Below are positions 51,139-60,600 of a stretch of DNA of 64,000 nucleotides, piece by piece (position 1 is the stretch's first letter; each line of letters opens with the position of its first letter). The position numbers and the translations under genes are program-made. A model generated the notes under the pieces. The model was not told the origin of the DNA and searched no databases. It saw only the letters and a program-made list of their open reading frames with translations. The stretch comes from Streptomyces adelaidensis (GTDB taxonomy: Bacteria > Actinomycetota > Actinomycetes > Streptomycetales > Streptomycetaceae). Location of the stretch: positions 113,829-177,828 of the forward strand of contig NZ_JAEMUX010000010.1 in assembly GCF_016598475.1 (NCBI RefSeq), in the 5' to 3' direction.

Positions 51139-52692
51139 ATGGATATGCACTCTGTGGACCCCGTGGTGCTCGGGACGTCCGGGGTCACCCCGGCCGACGT
51201 CCTCGCCGTGGCGCGCGCCGGCGCCCGGGTCGAGCTCTCCGGCGAGGCGGTGGCGGCCCTCGCGGCGGCTCGCGAGATCGTCGACGCGCTGGCCGCCAAG
51301 CCGGAACCCGTCTACGGGGTCTCCACCGGCTTCGGCGCCCTCGCCAGCCGGCACATCAGCCCGGAGCTGCGCGCCCGGCTCCAGCGCAACATCGTCCGCT
51401 CGCACGCGGCCGGCATGGGGCCCCGGGTGGAGCGCGAGGTCGTCCGCGCGCTGATGTTCCTGCGGCTGAAGACCCTCTGCTCCGGCCGCACCGGCGTACG
51501 GCCCGAGGTCGCGCAGACCATGGCCGACCTCCTCAACGCCCAGATCACCCCCGTCGTGCACGAGTACGGCTCCCTCGGCTGCTCCGGTGACCTGGCGCCG
51601 CTGTCGCACTGCGCGCTCACCCTGATGGGCGAGGGCGACGCCGAGGGCCCCGACGGCGTCGTGCGGCCGGCCGGTGAGCTGCTCGCCGAGCACGGCCTCG
51701 CGCCCGTCGAACTGCGCGAGAAGGAGGGGCTGGCCCTCCTCAACGGCACCGACGGCATGCTCGGCATGCTGATCATGGCGCTGGCCGACCTGGAGCGGCT
51801 CTACACGTCGGCCGACATCACGGCCGCGATCTCCCTGGAGGCCCTGCTCGGCACCGACCGGGTCCTCGCACCCGAGCTGCACGCCATCCGCCCGCATCCC
51901 GGGCAGGGGGCCGCCGCGGCCAACATGCTCGCCGTGCTGAAGGGCTCGGGGCTCACCGGCCACCACCAGGACGACGCGCCGCGCGTCCAGGACGCCTACT
52001 CAGTGCGGTGCGCTCCGCAGGTCGCCGGGGCCGGGCGGGACACCGTCGCGCACGCCCGGCTCGTCGCCGAGCGGGAGTTGGCGGCGGCGGTCGACAACCC
52101 CGTCGTCCTGGCGGACGGGCGGGTGGAGTCCAACGGCAACTTCCACGGCGCGCCGGTCGCCTACGTCCTCGACTTCCTGGCCATCGCGGTCGCCGACCTC
52201 GCCTCGATCGCCGAGCGGCGCACCGACCGGCTGCTCGACAAGAACCGGTCGCACGGGCTGCCGCCGTTCCTCGCGGACGACGCCGGCGTCGACTCCGGGC
52301 TCATGATCGCCCAGTACACCCAGGCGGCCCTGGTGAGCGAGCTGAAGCGGCTCGCCGTACCGGCGTCCGCCGACTCGATCCCGTCCTCCGCGATGCAGGA
52401 GGACCACGTCTCCATGGGCTGGTCCGCCGCGCGCAAGCTGCGCACCGCCGTGGACAACCTCACGCGCGTCCTCGCCGTCGAGCTGTACGCCGGGACGCGC
52501 GCCGTCGAGCTGCGCGAGGGGCTGACGCCCGCGCCGGCCACTCGGGCGGTGGTGGACGCCGTACGCGCCGCCGGGGTCGAGGGGCCTGGGCCGGATCGTT
52601 TCCTCGCGCCGGACCTGGAGTTGGCCGACGGGTTCGTCCGGGACGGGCGGCTGGTGGCGGCGGCGGAGTCGGTGACGGGGCCGTTGGCCTGA
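51139..52692 (+). CDS. hutH: Histidine ammonia-lyase
   Basis: This encodes 517 residues from ATG 51139. It deaminates L-histidine to urocanate, the first step of histidine use. Family landmarks: PVYGVSTGFGALA, the prosthetic-group segment GSLGCSGDLAPLSH, LLNGTDGMLG, QDAYSVRCAPQV, ESNGNFHGAPVAY and SSAMQEDHVSMG. The methylidene-imidazolone is formed from residues 148-150, here Cys-Ser-Gly rather than the usual Ala-Ser-Gly. No Shine-Dalgarno precedes the start, consistent with leaderless expression. No other hut genes are adjacent. Confidence 0.95.
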   Translation: MDMHSVDPVVLGTSGVTPADVLAVARAGARVELSGEAVAALAAAREIVDALAAKPEPVYGVSTGFGALASRHISPELRARLQRNIVRSHAAGMGPRVEREVVRALMFLRLKTLCSGRTGVRPEVAQTMADLLNAQITPVVHEYGSLGCSGDLAPLSHCALTLMGEGDAEGPDGVVRPAGELLAEHGLAPVELREKEGLALLNGTDGMLGMLIMALADLERLYTSADITAAISLEALLGTDRVLAPELHAIRPHPGQGAAAANMLAVLKGSGLTGHHQDDAPRVQDAYSVRCAPQVAGAGRDTVAHARLVAERELAAAVDNPVVLADGRVESNGNFHGAPVAYVLDFLAIAVADLASIAERRTDRLLDKNRSHGLPPFLADDAGVDSGLMIAQYTQAALVSELKRLAVPASADSIPSSAMQEDHVSMGWSAARKLRTAVDNLTRVLAVELYAGTRAVELREGLTPAPATRAVVDAVRAAGVEGPGPDRFLAPDLELADGFVRDGRLVAAAESVTGPLA

Positions 52693-52732
52693 GCGGGCCG
52701 GGGTGCGGTTTCGGCCGCCGGTCCGGTGGGGG

Positions 52733-52784
52733 CTTGTCGCGCGCTTCCCCGCGCCCCTGAAAAGCTAGGGGCTGTGCCCCGTGC
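52733..52784. repeat. Dispersed repeat, family B, inverted
   Basis: TTGTCGCGCGCTTCCCCGCG followed by CCCCTGAAAAGC; diverged intergenic copy after hutH. Confidence 0.6.
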
Positions 52785-52796
52785 CTTCGCGTCGAA

Positions 52797-53105
52797 TCAG
52801 TACCCCTCGCGCTCGCGGCGCATCGAGTACGCCACGAAACCCGCGCCCAGGCCCAGCATTGCCGTGCCGCCGACCAGGTAGGGCGTGGTGTTGGGGCTGC
52901 CGGTGTCGGCGAGCCGGGTGCCGGGGCCGCTCTTGGTGGACGGGGCCGAATCCGTCGTCGTGGTCGTCTGCTGCTCTGTGACCGCCTCGTCCTGGGTCGC
53001 GTTGGCCGACGGCACGAACCAGAGGGCGCCCAGGAGGGTGCCCGCGGCGGTGGCGGTCAACAGCGATCGGCGGGCGGTGGACGACGCGCGACGTGCGACG
53101 GACAC
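52797..53105 (-). CDS. Small LAxTG-type cell-wall-anchored protein
   Basis: This encodes 102 residues from GTG 53105 (AAGGGG upstream). A signal peptide (RRSLLTATAAGTLLGALWFV, cleavage after ANA) is followed by a 30-residue Thr/Ser/Gln stretch. The sorting signal at the C-terminus is LADTG, then a hydrophobic helix (TPYLVGGTAMLGLGAGFVAY) and a basic MRREREGY tail. Class E sortases of Streptomyces recognise LAxTG, so it is probably attached to peptidoglycan. The exposed part is too short for a domain. Neighbour of an L,D-transpeptidase gene. Confidence 0.8.
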   Translation of the reverse strand: MSVARRASSTARRSLLTATAAGTLLGALWFVPSANATQDEAVTEQQTTTTTDSAPSTKSGPGTRLADTGSPNTTPYLVGGTAMLGLGAGFVAYSMRREREGY

Positions 53106-53215
53106 GGAATATCGATCCCCTTGTGGCGCTGGCGAATTGGCCGTAGGGAGCGATGCTAATGAAAGGCGCGGGTCGTGGGAAAGTCGCGTGACCTGTGAGC
53201 CGTACGCTCCGGAGC

Positions 53216-53560
53216 ATGAGTACAACTGAGACATCACAGTTTGTCAGGCTTCGGGTCGAATTGGTGGTAGAGATCGAGAACGTCGAGACCGTCACCGGGG
53301 CCGCGCTTCGGCGGATCGCGGACGACTCCGATATGCCTGCCGATGAGCGGGTGCACGCCGAGAGCGCGGTGACGGAGGACACAGCGGAGGCCCTCGCCTA
53401 CCTGGTCGACCCGTTCGACCTGATCGGAGAGGTGCCGGGGGTCGATCTCGCCCAGGCGTCATGGAGCAGCGAGAGCATCGACTACGACCCCGATTCGCCG
53501 GAATGGGACCTCGGCGAGGATGATGGTCGTGGGAACGACGAGGAAGACGGGCTCGGCTGA
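53216..53560 (+). CDS. Small acidic conserved protein
   Basis: This encodes 114 residues from ATG 53216. The N-terminal strand-rich part (VRLRVELVVEIENVETVTGA) is followed by a helical, strongly acidic chain ending DDGRGNDEEDGLG. No motif, signal peptide or helix. I do not recognise a function. A perfect terminator follows. Confidence 0.75.
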   Translation: MSTTETSQFVRLRVELVVEIENVETVTGAALRRIADDSDMPADERVHAESAVTEDTAEALAYLVDPFDLIGEVPGVDLAQASWSSESIDYDPDSPEWDLGEDDGRGNDEEDGLG

Positions 53561-53580
53561 GCCGCTCGGGAGATTGATGA

Positions 53581-53612
53581 CCCCGGGCGGCAACCACCGC
53601 CCGGGGTTTTCT
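53581..53612 (+). terminator. Rho-independent terminator
   Basis: CCCCGGGCGG and CCGCCCGGGG form a perfect 10-bp stem with a six-base loop, followed by TTTT (53607-53610). Confidence 0.9.
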
Positions 53613-53793
53613 CGTCTCATGGGGCGCATCAGTCACTCGCGCACCGTCGCCGGGTCGTCAACGATCCGTTGCGGGTGGAGTGGCGTATCCCACATATCCG
53701 CGGGAAGCGGAACGGCTCGGTGCCGTAGTGGTGTTTAAGTGCTTACGGGGATTCTCTGGTCTGGGGATTTCGGCAACGATGGAGAAGCGTGTG

Positions 53794-55047
53794 ATGACGA
53801 ACAGTAAGCGGCGCAGGGGCCTGTCGGTCGCGTCCGCACTGCTCGGCGGGGTGCTGGTGCTCTCTGCGTGCAGCGGGAGCGACGGCGACAACGCGTCCGG
53901 TAACGACGGCGGGGACTCCTCGCAGGCCAAGGTCGACGAGGCGGCAGCCAAGAAGACCTCCGAGGCCGACATCGAGATCGCCCCGAAGGACGGCTCGGAC
54001 AACGCCTCCATCAACAACTCGGCCAAGGTCACGGTGAGCAAAGGCACGCTCACCGAGGTGACGATGACCACCGCCGAGGGCACCGCCGTCGAGGGCGAGA
54101 TATCCGCGGACAAGAAGAGCTGGGCGCCGACCGGCCAGCTGGAGCGGTCCACCGGTTACAAGATCGCCGCCAGCGCCCAGGACTCCGAAGGCCGCGAGGC
54201 CCACGAGAACTCGGCGTTCACCACGGTCTCGCCCGCCAACAGCTTCATCGGCAACTTCACGCCGGAGGACGGCTCCACCGTCGGCGTCGGCATGCCGGTC
54301 TCGATCAACTTCGACAAGGGGATCACCGACAAGGCCGCCGTCCAGAAGGGGATCACCGTCTCCAGCAGCTCCGGCCAGGAGGTCGTCGGGCACTGGTTCA
54401 ACGCCAACCGCCTCGACTTCCGCCCGGAGGACTACTGGCAGGGCGGCTCCACCGTCACCCTGAAGCTCGCGCTCGACGGGGTCGAGGGCGCCGAGGGTGT
54501 CTACGGTGTGCAGCAGAAGACGGTGACCTTCAAGATCGGCCGCAATCAGGTCTCGATCGTCGACGCCACGACCAAGACGATGAAGGTCACGCAGGACGGC
54601 AAGGTCGTCAAGACCATCCCGATCTCGGCCGGTTCGCCCGAGAACAAGACGTACCAGGGCGTCATGGTGATGTCGGAGAAGTTCAAGGAGACGCGCATGA
54701 ACGGCGCGACCGTGGGCTTCACCGATGACGACGGCAAGGGCGAGTACGACATCAAGGACGTGCCGCACGCCATCCGTCTCACCACCTCCGGGACGTTCAT
54801 CCACGGCAACTACTGGGGCGCCGACTCCGTCTTCGGCAGCGTCAACACCAGCCACGGCTGTGTCGGTCTGAACGACACCAAGGGCGCCAACGACCCCGAC
54901 ACCGAGGGTGCCTGGTTCTACAACAACTCGATCGTCGGTGACGTCGTGGACATCCGGAACACCGGTGACAAGACGGTCGCCCCGGACAACGGCCTCAACG
55001 GCTGGAACCTGAGCTGGGCGGACTGGACGGCCGGCTCCGCCGCCTGA
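53794..55047 (+). CDS. L,D-transpeptidase lipoprotein (Ig-like + YkuD)
   Basis: This encodes 417 residues from ATG 53794, with GGAG ten bases upstream. Lipobox LSAC gives a lipidated Cys26, so the enzyme works outside the membrane. Two Ig-like domains (about 70-260; TPEDGSTVGVGMPVSINFDK) precede the YkuD catalytic domain (about 265-390) with the conserved HGNYWGADSVFGSVNTSHGC segment, His354 and catalytic Cys356. It forms 3-3 crosslinks in peptidoglycan, like mycobacterial LdtMt2. The last 25 residues are a Trp-rich C-terminal extension seen in actinobacterial Ldts. Confidence 0.92.
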   Translation: MTNSKRRRGLSVASALLGGVLVLSACSGSDGDNASGNDGGDSSQAKVDEAAAKKTSEADIEIAPKDGSDNASINNSAKVTVSKGTLTEVTMTTAEGTAVEGEISADKKSWAPTGQLERSTGYKIAASAQDSEGREAHENSAFTTVSPANSFIGNFTPEDGSTVGVGMPVSINFDKGITDKAAVQKGITVSSSSGQEVVGHWFNANRLDFRPEDYWQGGSTVTLKLALDGVEGAEGVYGVQQKTVTFKIGRNQVSIVDATTKTMKVTQDGKVVKTIPISAGSPENKTYQGVMVMSEKFKETRMNGATVGFTDDDGKGEYDIKDVPHAIRLTTSGTFIHGNYWGADSVFGSVNTSHGCVGLNDTKGANDPDTEGAWFYNNSIVGDVVDIRNTGDKTVAPDNGLNGWNLSWADWTAGSAA

Positions 55048-55092
55048 CCCTCCGCCAACCGCGTCGTACGGATGCCGCCCCCGATGTCGTCC

Positions 55093-55120
55093 CCGATGCC
55101 GTTCCAAGGGGCGGCATCGG
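55093..55120 (+). terminator. Hairpin after the L,D-transpeptidase gene
   Basis: CCGATGCCG pairs with CGGCATCGG across a ten-base loop, followed by CGTTT. Confidence 0.65.
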
Positions 55121-55143
55121 CGTTTCCGGGGCTAAACACAGGG

Positions 55144-55165
55144 TTCTCATCAGGCTCTCATCAAG
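55144..55165. promoter_or_regulatory. 11-bp direct repeats before the ABC exporter
   Basis: TTCTCATCAGG (55144-55154) and CTCTCATCAAG (55155-55165) are tandem 11-base units; a weaker third (GGCTTATCCCT) follows. This pattern is typical of OmpR-family response regulator sites. Confidence 0.65.
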
Positions 55166-55205
55166 GGCTTATCCCTTCATCACATGACGTCCCTAGCTTT
55201 CGGCC

Positions 55206-56717
55206 ATGTTCTTCACCTATCTGAGGCGCGAACTGCGCCGCCGCAGAAAGGCGGCGCTCGTCGTCGCCTCCGGCCTCGCCCTGGGCATCGCGCTGGTGAT
55301 CGTGGTCAGTTCCGTGTCGTCGGGCATGGAGAAGGCGCAGAGCAAGGTCCTCGAATCCCTGTACGGGCTGGGGACGGACATGACCGTCACCAAGGCCGCC
55401 GAGGCGTCCGGCGAGAACAGCGGCCAGCGCCCGCGGTTCGAGTTCGACGCGCAGGACAGCGACTCCGACGAGGAGCAGAGCAGCGACATCGTCCAAGTCC
55501 AGGGCTTCCAGACCCTGGCCGGCTCCACCGTCACCGAGGTCGGCGAACAGGAGGGTGTCGCCGAGGCCGTCGGCGGCCTCAGCCTCCAGGTCGTCAAGGT
55601 CAACGGCCAGTTCCGGGCCGGCCAGTTCGAGCAGCAGGAGGGCTCCGGCGGCCAGCAGCAGGGCGGCCCCGGCGGCGGTCAGAACAGCGGCGGCACCGGA
55701 CAGCCCGAGGGCCGGGTCGAGGGCGGCGGCGCCGACTTCGACGTCGACAACTACTCCGTCTACGGCACCGACGTCACCCAGCCCGCCCTCGGCCCCCTGA
55801 CCTCCTCGAAGATCACCAGCGGTCGTACGTTCAAGGCGTCCGAGACCGATGCCGAGGTGGTCGTCGCGGACAAGTCGTACGCCAAGGAGAAGGAGCTGAA
55901 GGTCGGCGACAGCGTCACCGTCAGCGGCGTCAAGTACAAGGTCATCGGGATCGCCACGCCCGACAGCGGGGACGCGGCGGCCAACCTCTACATCCCGCTG
56001 AAGCAGGCGCAGACGCTCAGCGACTCCAAGGACAAGATCACCACGATCTACGTCAGGGCGAGCGACTCGCAGCGGATCGACGGCGTCAAGGCGGCCATCC
56101 AGAAGAACATCGACGGCACGACCGTCACCACCTCCGCCGACCTCGCCGATACCGTCTCCGGGTCCCTGTCCACGGCCTCCGGCCTCGCCTCCAACGTCGG
56201 CAGGTGGCTGTCCGTCGCGGTGCTCATCGCCGCGTTCCTGGTCGCCGGGCTCCTCACCTCCTCGGCCGTCTCCCGCCGCGTACGGGAGTTCGGCACGCTC
56301 AAGGCGCTCGGCTGGAAGTCCGGCCGGGTGACCCGCCAGGTGGTCGGTGAGGCCGTCGTCAACGGGCTCGTCGGCGGCGTCCTCGGCATCGCGCTGGGCC
56401 TCGGCGGGGCGTACCTCGTGACCGCGATCAGCCCCACGCTCCAGGCCGAACTCGGCACGACCGCCGGTGGGTTCGGCGGCGGGCCGGGCGGTGGCGGTCC
56501 CGGCGGCGGGGGCGGTTTCCCGGGCGGCGGTGGCGCCGGCGGCGGGCAGCAGACGGCTTCGGACACCCTGGAAGTGGCTCTCACGGCGCCCGTCGGCGTC
56601 TCCACGATCGCCCTCGCGGTCGGACTGGCCGTCGCGGGTGGGCTGATCGCGGGCGCCTTCGGTGGCTGGCGGGCGTCCCGGCTGCGGCCGGCCGACGCAC
56701 TGCGCCGCGTCGAGTAG
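55206..56717 (+). CDS. MacB/FtsX-type ABC transporter permease
   Basis: This encodes 503 residues from ATG 55206. A first helix (ALVVASGLALGIALVIVVSS) leads to a large extracellular MacB periplasmic core (about 40-320) containing a Gly/Gln-rich insertion. Three C-terminal helices of the FtsX domain follow, interrupted by another Gly-run loop (GGGPGGGGPGGGGGFPGGGG, about residues 420-440). The DVFGxL-like RVREFGTLKALGWKSGRVTRQVVGEA segment is the ATPase-contact region. It forms an exporter with the ATPase in the next gene. Substrate unknown; relatives expel peptides or drugs. Confidence 0.88.
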   Translation: MFFTYLRRELRRRRKAALVVASGLALGIALVIVVSSVSSGMEKAQSKVLESLYGLGTDMTVTKAAEASGENSGQRPRFEFDAQDSDSDEEQSSDIVQVQGFQTLAGSTVTEVGEQEGVAEAVGGLSLQVVKVNGQFRAGQFEQQEGSGGQQQGGPGGGQNSGGTGQPEGRVEGGGADFDVDNYSVYGTDVTQPALGPLTSSKITSGRTFKASETDAEVVVADKSYAKEKELKVGDSVTVSGVKYKVIGIATPDSGDAAANLYIPLKQAQTLSDSKDKITTIYVRASDSQRIDGVKAAIQKNIDGTTVTTSADLADTVSGSLSTASGLASNVGRWLSVAVLIAAFLVAGLLTSSAVSRRVREFGTLKALGWKSGRVTRQVVGEAVVNGLVGGVLGIALGLGGAYLVTAISPTLQAELGTTAGGFGGGPGGGGPGGGGGFPGGGGAGGGQQTASDTLEVALTAPVGVSTIALAVGLAVAGGLIAGAFGGWRASRLRPADALRRVE

Positions 56718-56760
56718 CAGGTCCGGGCCCAACCCCTTCACCTCTTCCAGGAGTTGCACC

Positions 56761-57444
56761 ATGTACGTACTCACCGGCGTGACCAAGCGCTATGCGCGCG
56801 GCAAGGACACCGTCGTCGCGCTCGACGGGGTCGATCTCACCATCGCGGACGGGGACCGGCTGGTCATCCAGGGCCCGACCGGCGGGGGTAAGTCGACGCT
56901 GCTGCAGATGCTCGGCGGGCTCGACAAGCCGTCCGACGGCAGCATCGAACTCGACGGCACCGACCTGGCGAAGCTGACGGAGGCGAAGCTCACGAAGGTG
57001 CGCAGCGAGAGCATCGGGTTCGTGTTCCAGAGCTTCAACCTGATCCCGACGCTGAACGCGCAGGAGAACGTGGAGACGGCTCTCGTCCCCCTCGGCGTGA
57101 AGGCGAAGGAGCGGCGGGCACGGGCCGCCGAGGCGCTGGAGTCGGTGGGTCTGGGGGAGCGGCTGGGGCATCTGCCGGCCGAGCTGTCGGGCGGTCAGCA
57201 ACAGCGGGTCGCGATCGCCCGCGCGCTGGTGAAGCGGCCGAAGGTGCTGCTCGCGGACGAGCCCACCGGCAATCTCGACGAGTCCATGCGCGACGAGATC
57301 ATGGAGGTCCTGGAGGCCCTCTGGAAGGAGCACGGGCTCACTTTCATCATGGTCACCCATGACTCGGCGCTGGCGAAGAAGGCCCCCCGGGTCGCCACGA
57401 TCCGCAAGGGGCGCATCAGCGTGAAGGAGAACGCCGGGGCGTGA
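56761..57444 (+). CDS. ABC transporter ATPase (LolD/MacB-type)
   Basis: This encodes 227 residues from ATG 56761 with AGGAG upstream. All ATPase motifs: Walker A QGPTGGGKSTLL, Q-loop FVFQSFNLIPTLNAQENVE, signature LSGGQQQRVAIARAL, Walker B VLLADEPTGNLDE and switch MVTHDSALA. It partners with the preceding FtsX-type permease; one transporter unit would need two of each. Probably in the same operon, with 43 bases between them. Confidence 0.93.
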   Translation: MYVLTGVTKRYARGKDTVVALDGVDLTIADGDRLVIQGPTGGGKSTLLQMLGGLDKPSDGSIELDGTDLAKLTEAKLTKVRSESIGFVFQSFNLIPTLNAQENVETALVPLGVKAKERRARAAEALESVGLGERLGHLPAELSGGQQQRVAIARALVKRPKVLLADEPTGNLDESMRDEIMEVLEALWKEHGLTFIMVTHDSALAKKAPRVATIRKGRISVKENAGA

Positions 57445-57655
57445 CGCCGCCGGGTGACGCCCCTGGGTGAGGGGCGTGTTGGGGTGGAGTCCGGGGCGCG
57501 TGCGGGTTGCGCGTGGCCCGGATTTCGCCGCTTTGCGCCCAGTCGCGAGACATGTGGCATGAGTGCACCCCCGGTCATACTGCGAAGACCGGGGGGAATT
57601 GACACGTATGTGTGCGGAGGATCCCCCCGCCGGATTACCGGATCGAGGGAGAGAC

Positions 57656-60600
57656 TTGCGCAGACACGTGAGAAGTGTGTGCACGGCCGCGATCGCCATG
57701 GCGTCCGCTGCGGCACTGACACTGACGGCGGGACTGACCAGCCCGGCGTCCGCGATATCCGAGCGCGTGACCGGCGCGACCGTGACCGGTACGACCACGA
57801 TCGGCACGACAGCGACCGACCTCGGCCTCAAGGCCGGCCTCGGCCTCAAGGCCGGCCTCGGCCCCAAGGCCGGCCTCGGCCCCAAGGCGGGCGCCGGCGG
57901 CGGTGTCGCGGAGAGCCACCGCATCACTCTCGTCACCGGCGACCGTGTGCTCCTCGATGCCGCCGGCCGGGTCCTCGGACTGGAGCGGGCCAAGGGCCGT
58001 GAGGGTGTCCCCGTCCAGCTCCGTGAGGCCGACGGCCACACCTATGTCCTGCCGGCCGACGCGGCCCGGCTCCTGTCCGCCGGACGGATCGACAAGCGGC
58101 TCTTCGACGTCACCGAGCTCGACAGGACGGCGACCCGCACCTCCCACAAGCAGGGCCTGAAGCTGATCGTCGGCTACACGGGCACCGCCGCCGGCGCCCG
58201 AGCCGACGTACGGGACGCAGGCGACACCAAGGTCCGCCGCACCCTCGACACCCTGAACGCCGACGCGGTGCTCACCCCCAGGGACGACGCCGCCGCGCTG
58301 TGGAAGGCGGTCACCGACGCCGACGGCACCACCGCCACCGGAGTCGCGAACATCTGGCTGGACGGCGTCCGCAAGGTCAGCCTCGACAAGTCCGTCCCGC
58401 AGATCGGCGCCCCGAAGGCCTGGAAGGCCGGCTACGACGGCAAGGGCGTCACCATCGCCGTCCTCGACACCGGCATCGACGCGACCCACCCGGACCTCAA
58501 GGGCCAGGTGATCGGCGACAAGAACTTCTCCGCCTCGCCCGACACCACCGACAAGTACGGCCACGGCACGCACGTCGCCTCCATCGCGGCGGGCACCGGC
58601 AAGCGGTCCAAGGGCAAGTACAAGGGCGTCGCGCCCGGCGCCGAGCTGCTCAACGGCAAGGTGCTGAGCGACGAGGGCTACGGCGACGACTCCGGCATCA
58701 TCGCCGGCATGGAGTGGGCCGCCGAGCAGGGCGCCGACGTGGTCAACCTCAGCCTCGGCGGGGGCGACACCCCCGAGATCGACCCGATGGAGGCGGAGAT
58801 CAACAAGCTCTCCGCCGAGAAGGGCATCCTCTTCGCGGTCGCCGCCGGCAACGAGGGCGACTGGGGCGAGCGGACCGTCGGGTCGCCGGGCAGCGCCGCC
58901 GCCGCGCTCACCGTCGGTGCCGTCGACGACAAGGACAAGCTCGCCTCCTTCTCCAGCCGGGGCCCCGGCATGGACGGCCAGGTCAAGCCCGATGTGACCG
59001 CGCCCGGCGTCGCCATCACCGCCGCCGCGGCCCCCGGCAGCCTCATCGAACAGGAGGTCGGCCAAAAGCCCGCCGGCTACCTGACCATCTCCGGTACGTC
59101 GATGGCGACCCCGCATGTCGCGGGCGCCGCCGCCCTTCTCAAGCAACAGCACCCCGACTGGACGTACGCCCAGCTCAAGGCCGTCCTCGTCGCGTCGGCC
59201 AAGGGCGGCGATCACACCCCCTTCGAGCAGGGCTCCGGCCGTATCCGCGTCGACAGGGCGGTCAAGCAGACGGTCTTCGCCGATCCGGTCTCCGTCGGCT
59301 TCGGCGTCCAGGAGTGGCCGCACACCGACGACAAGCCGGTGCGCGAGAAGCTCACCTACGAGAACCTCGGCACCAAGGCCGTCACACTCGGCCTCTCAGT
59401 GACCGGCACCGGCCCGAAGGGGAAGCCCGCCCCCGCCGGCTTCTTCAAGACCGGCGCCAAGAAGGTCACCGTCCCCGCCGGCGGCCAGGCCTCCGTCGAC
59501 GTGATCGTCGACACCAGGCTCGGCGGCCGCCTCGACGGCCTGTACTCCGCGTACGTCACCGCCACCGGCGGCGGCCAAGTCGTACGGACGGCGGCGGCCG
59601 TGGAGCGCGAGGAGGAGTCGTACGACGTCACGCTCAAGCTGATCGGCCGCGACGGCGAGCCGGCCGTGAACCACCTGCTCGACCTGACCGGTGTCTTCGG
59701 ACTGGCCGTCGACGAGTGGTTCACGCCGTACGACAAGGACGGCACGGTCGAGCTGCGGGTTCCGGAGGGGAACTACATCCTCAACGCCGGGATCGTCGTG
59801 GACCCGGACGACTACGGCAAGGGGGCGGACTGGCTGTCCCGGCCGACCCTCACCGTCGACCGGAGGACGACCCTCACGCTGGACGCCCGCACGACGAAAC
59901 CGGTCGACATCACCGTGCCCGGCGCCGGCGCCGAACAGGTCCTCGCGGCACCGGAGTTCGCCCGGTACGTGGAGGGGAACCGCTACTCCTTCGGCTGGCT
60001 CCTCGACACCTACGAAGGGTTCCGCACCGCGCATCTCGGCCCGCGGATCACCGGCGGCAGGCTCACCCAGAACTGGGCGGGCCAGTGGGCCAAGGGCGGT
60101 GCCGCGCAGTACGCCACGGCCACCGGCGGCAAGGTCGAGAAGCTCGCGACCGGCTACACCAAGCACTGGCAGAAGAGCCGGCTGGCCACCGTGAAGACCG
60201 GCCTCGGCTCCTCCGCCGCCGGCAAGAAGGGCGCGGTCCTCGCCTGGGCCTGGCTCCCCGGCAGCCCCGGCTCGCCCTCCATCGGCGTCCCACAGCCGCT
60301 GCCCGGCACCCGCACGCTGTATCTGTCCACCACGGCCGGGGTGAAGTGGAGCCTCGACTTCGAGCAGTACGGCCCGCAGGACGAACAGGGCTTCCCGGTC
60401 CTGGAGGCGTACTACACGACCGGGGACAGCCGCACCTTCAAGGCGGGCAGGACCTACGCGCAGACCTTCAACGTCGGCGTCTTCGGCCCGAGCATGACCG
60501 GGATCCACGGCATCCGGCGCGACGGCAATCAGCTGTACGGCCTGCTGCCGATGTTCGCCGACGGCGAGGGGCACGCCGGGTCGTCCCTCCACACGAAGGT

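Noticed and set aside
15347..57892. Tandem repeats considered as CRISPR arrays
   Set aside because: Repeat units are contiguous and lack unique spacers, and no cas genes are present.
57635..59323. Long minus-strand frame over the subtilisin gene
   Set aside because: Gly/Ala/Arg-rich antisense shadow; the sense strand has the complete S8 catalytic triad.
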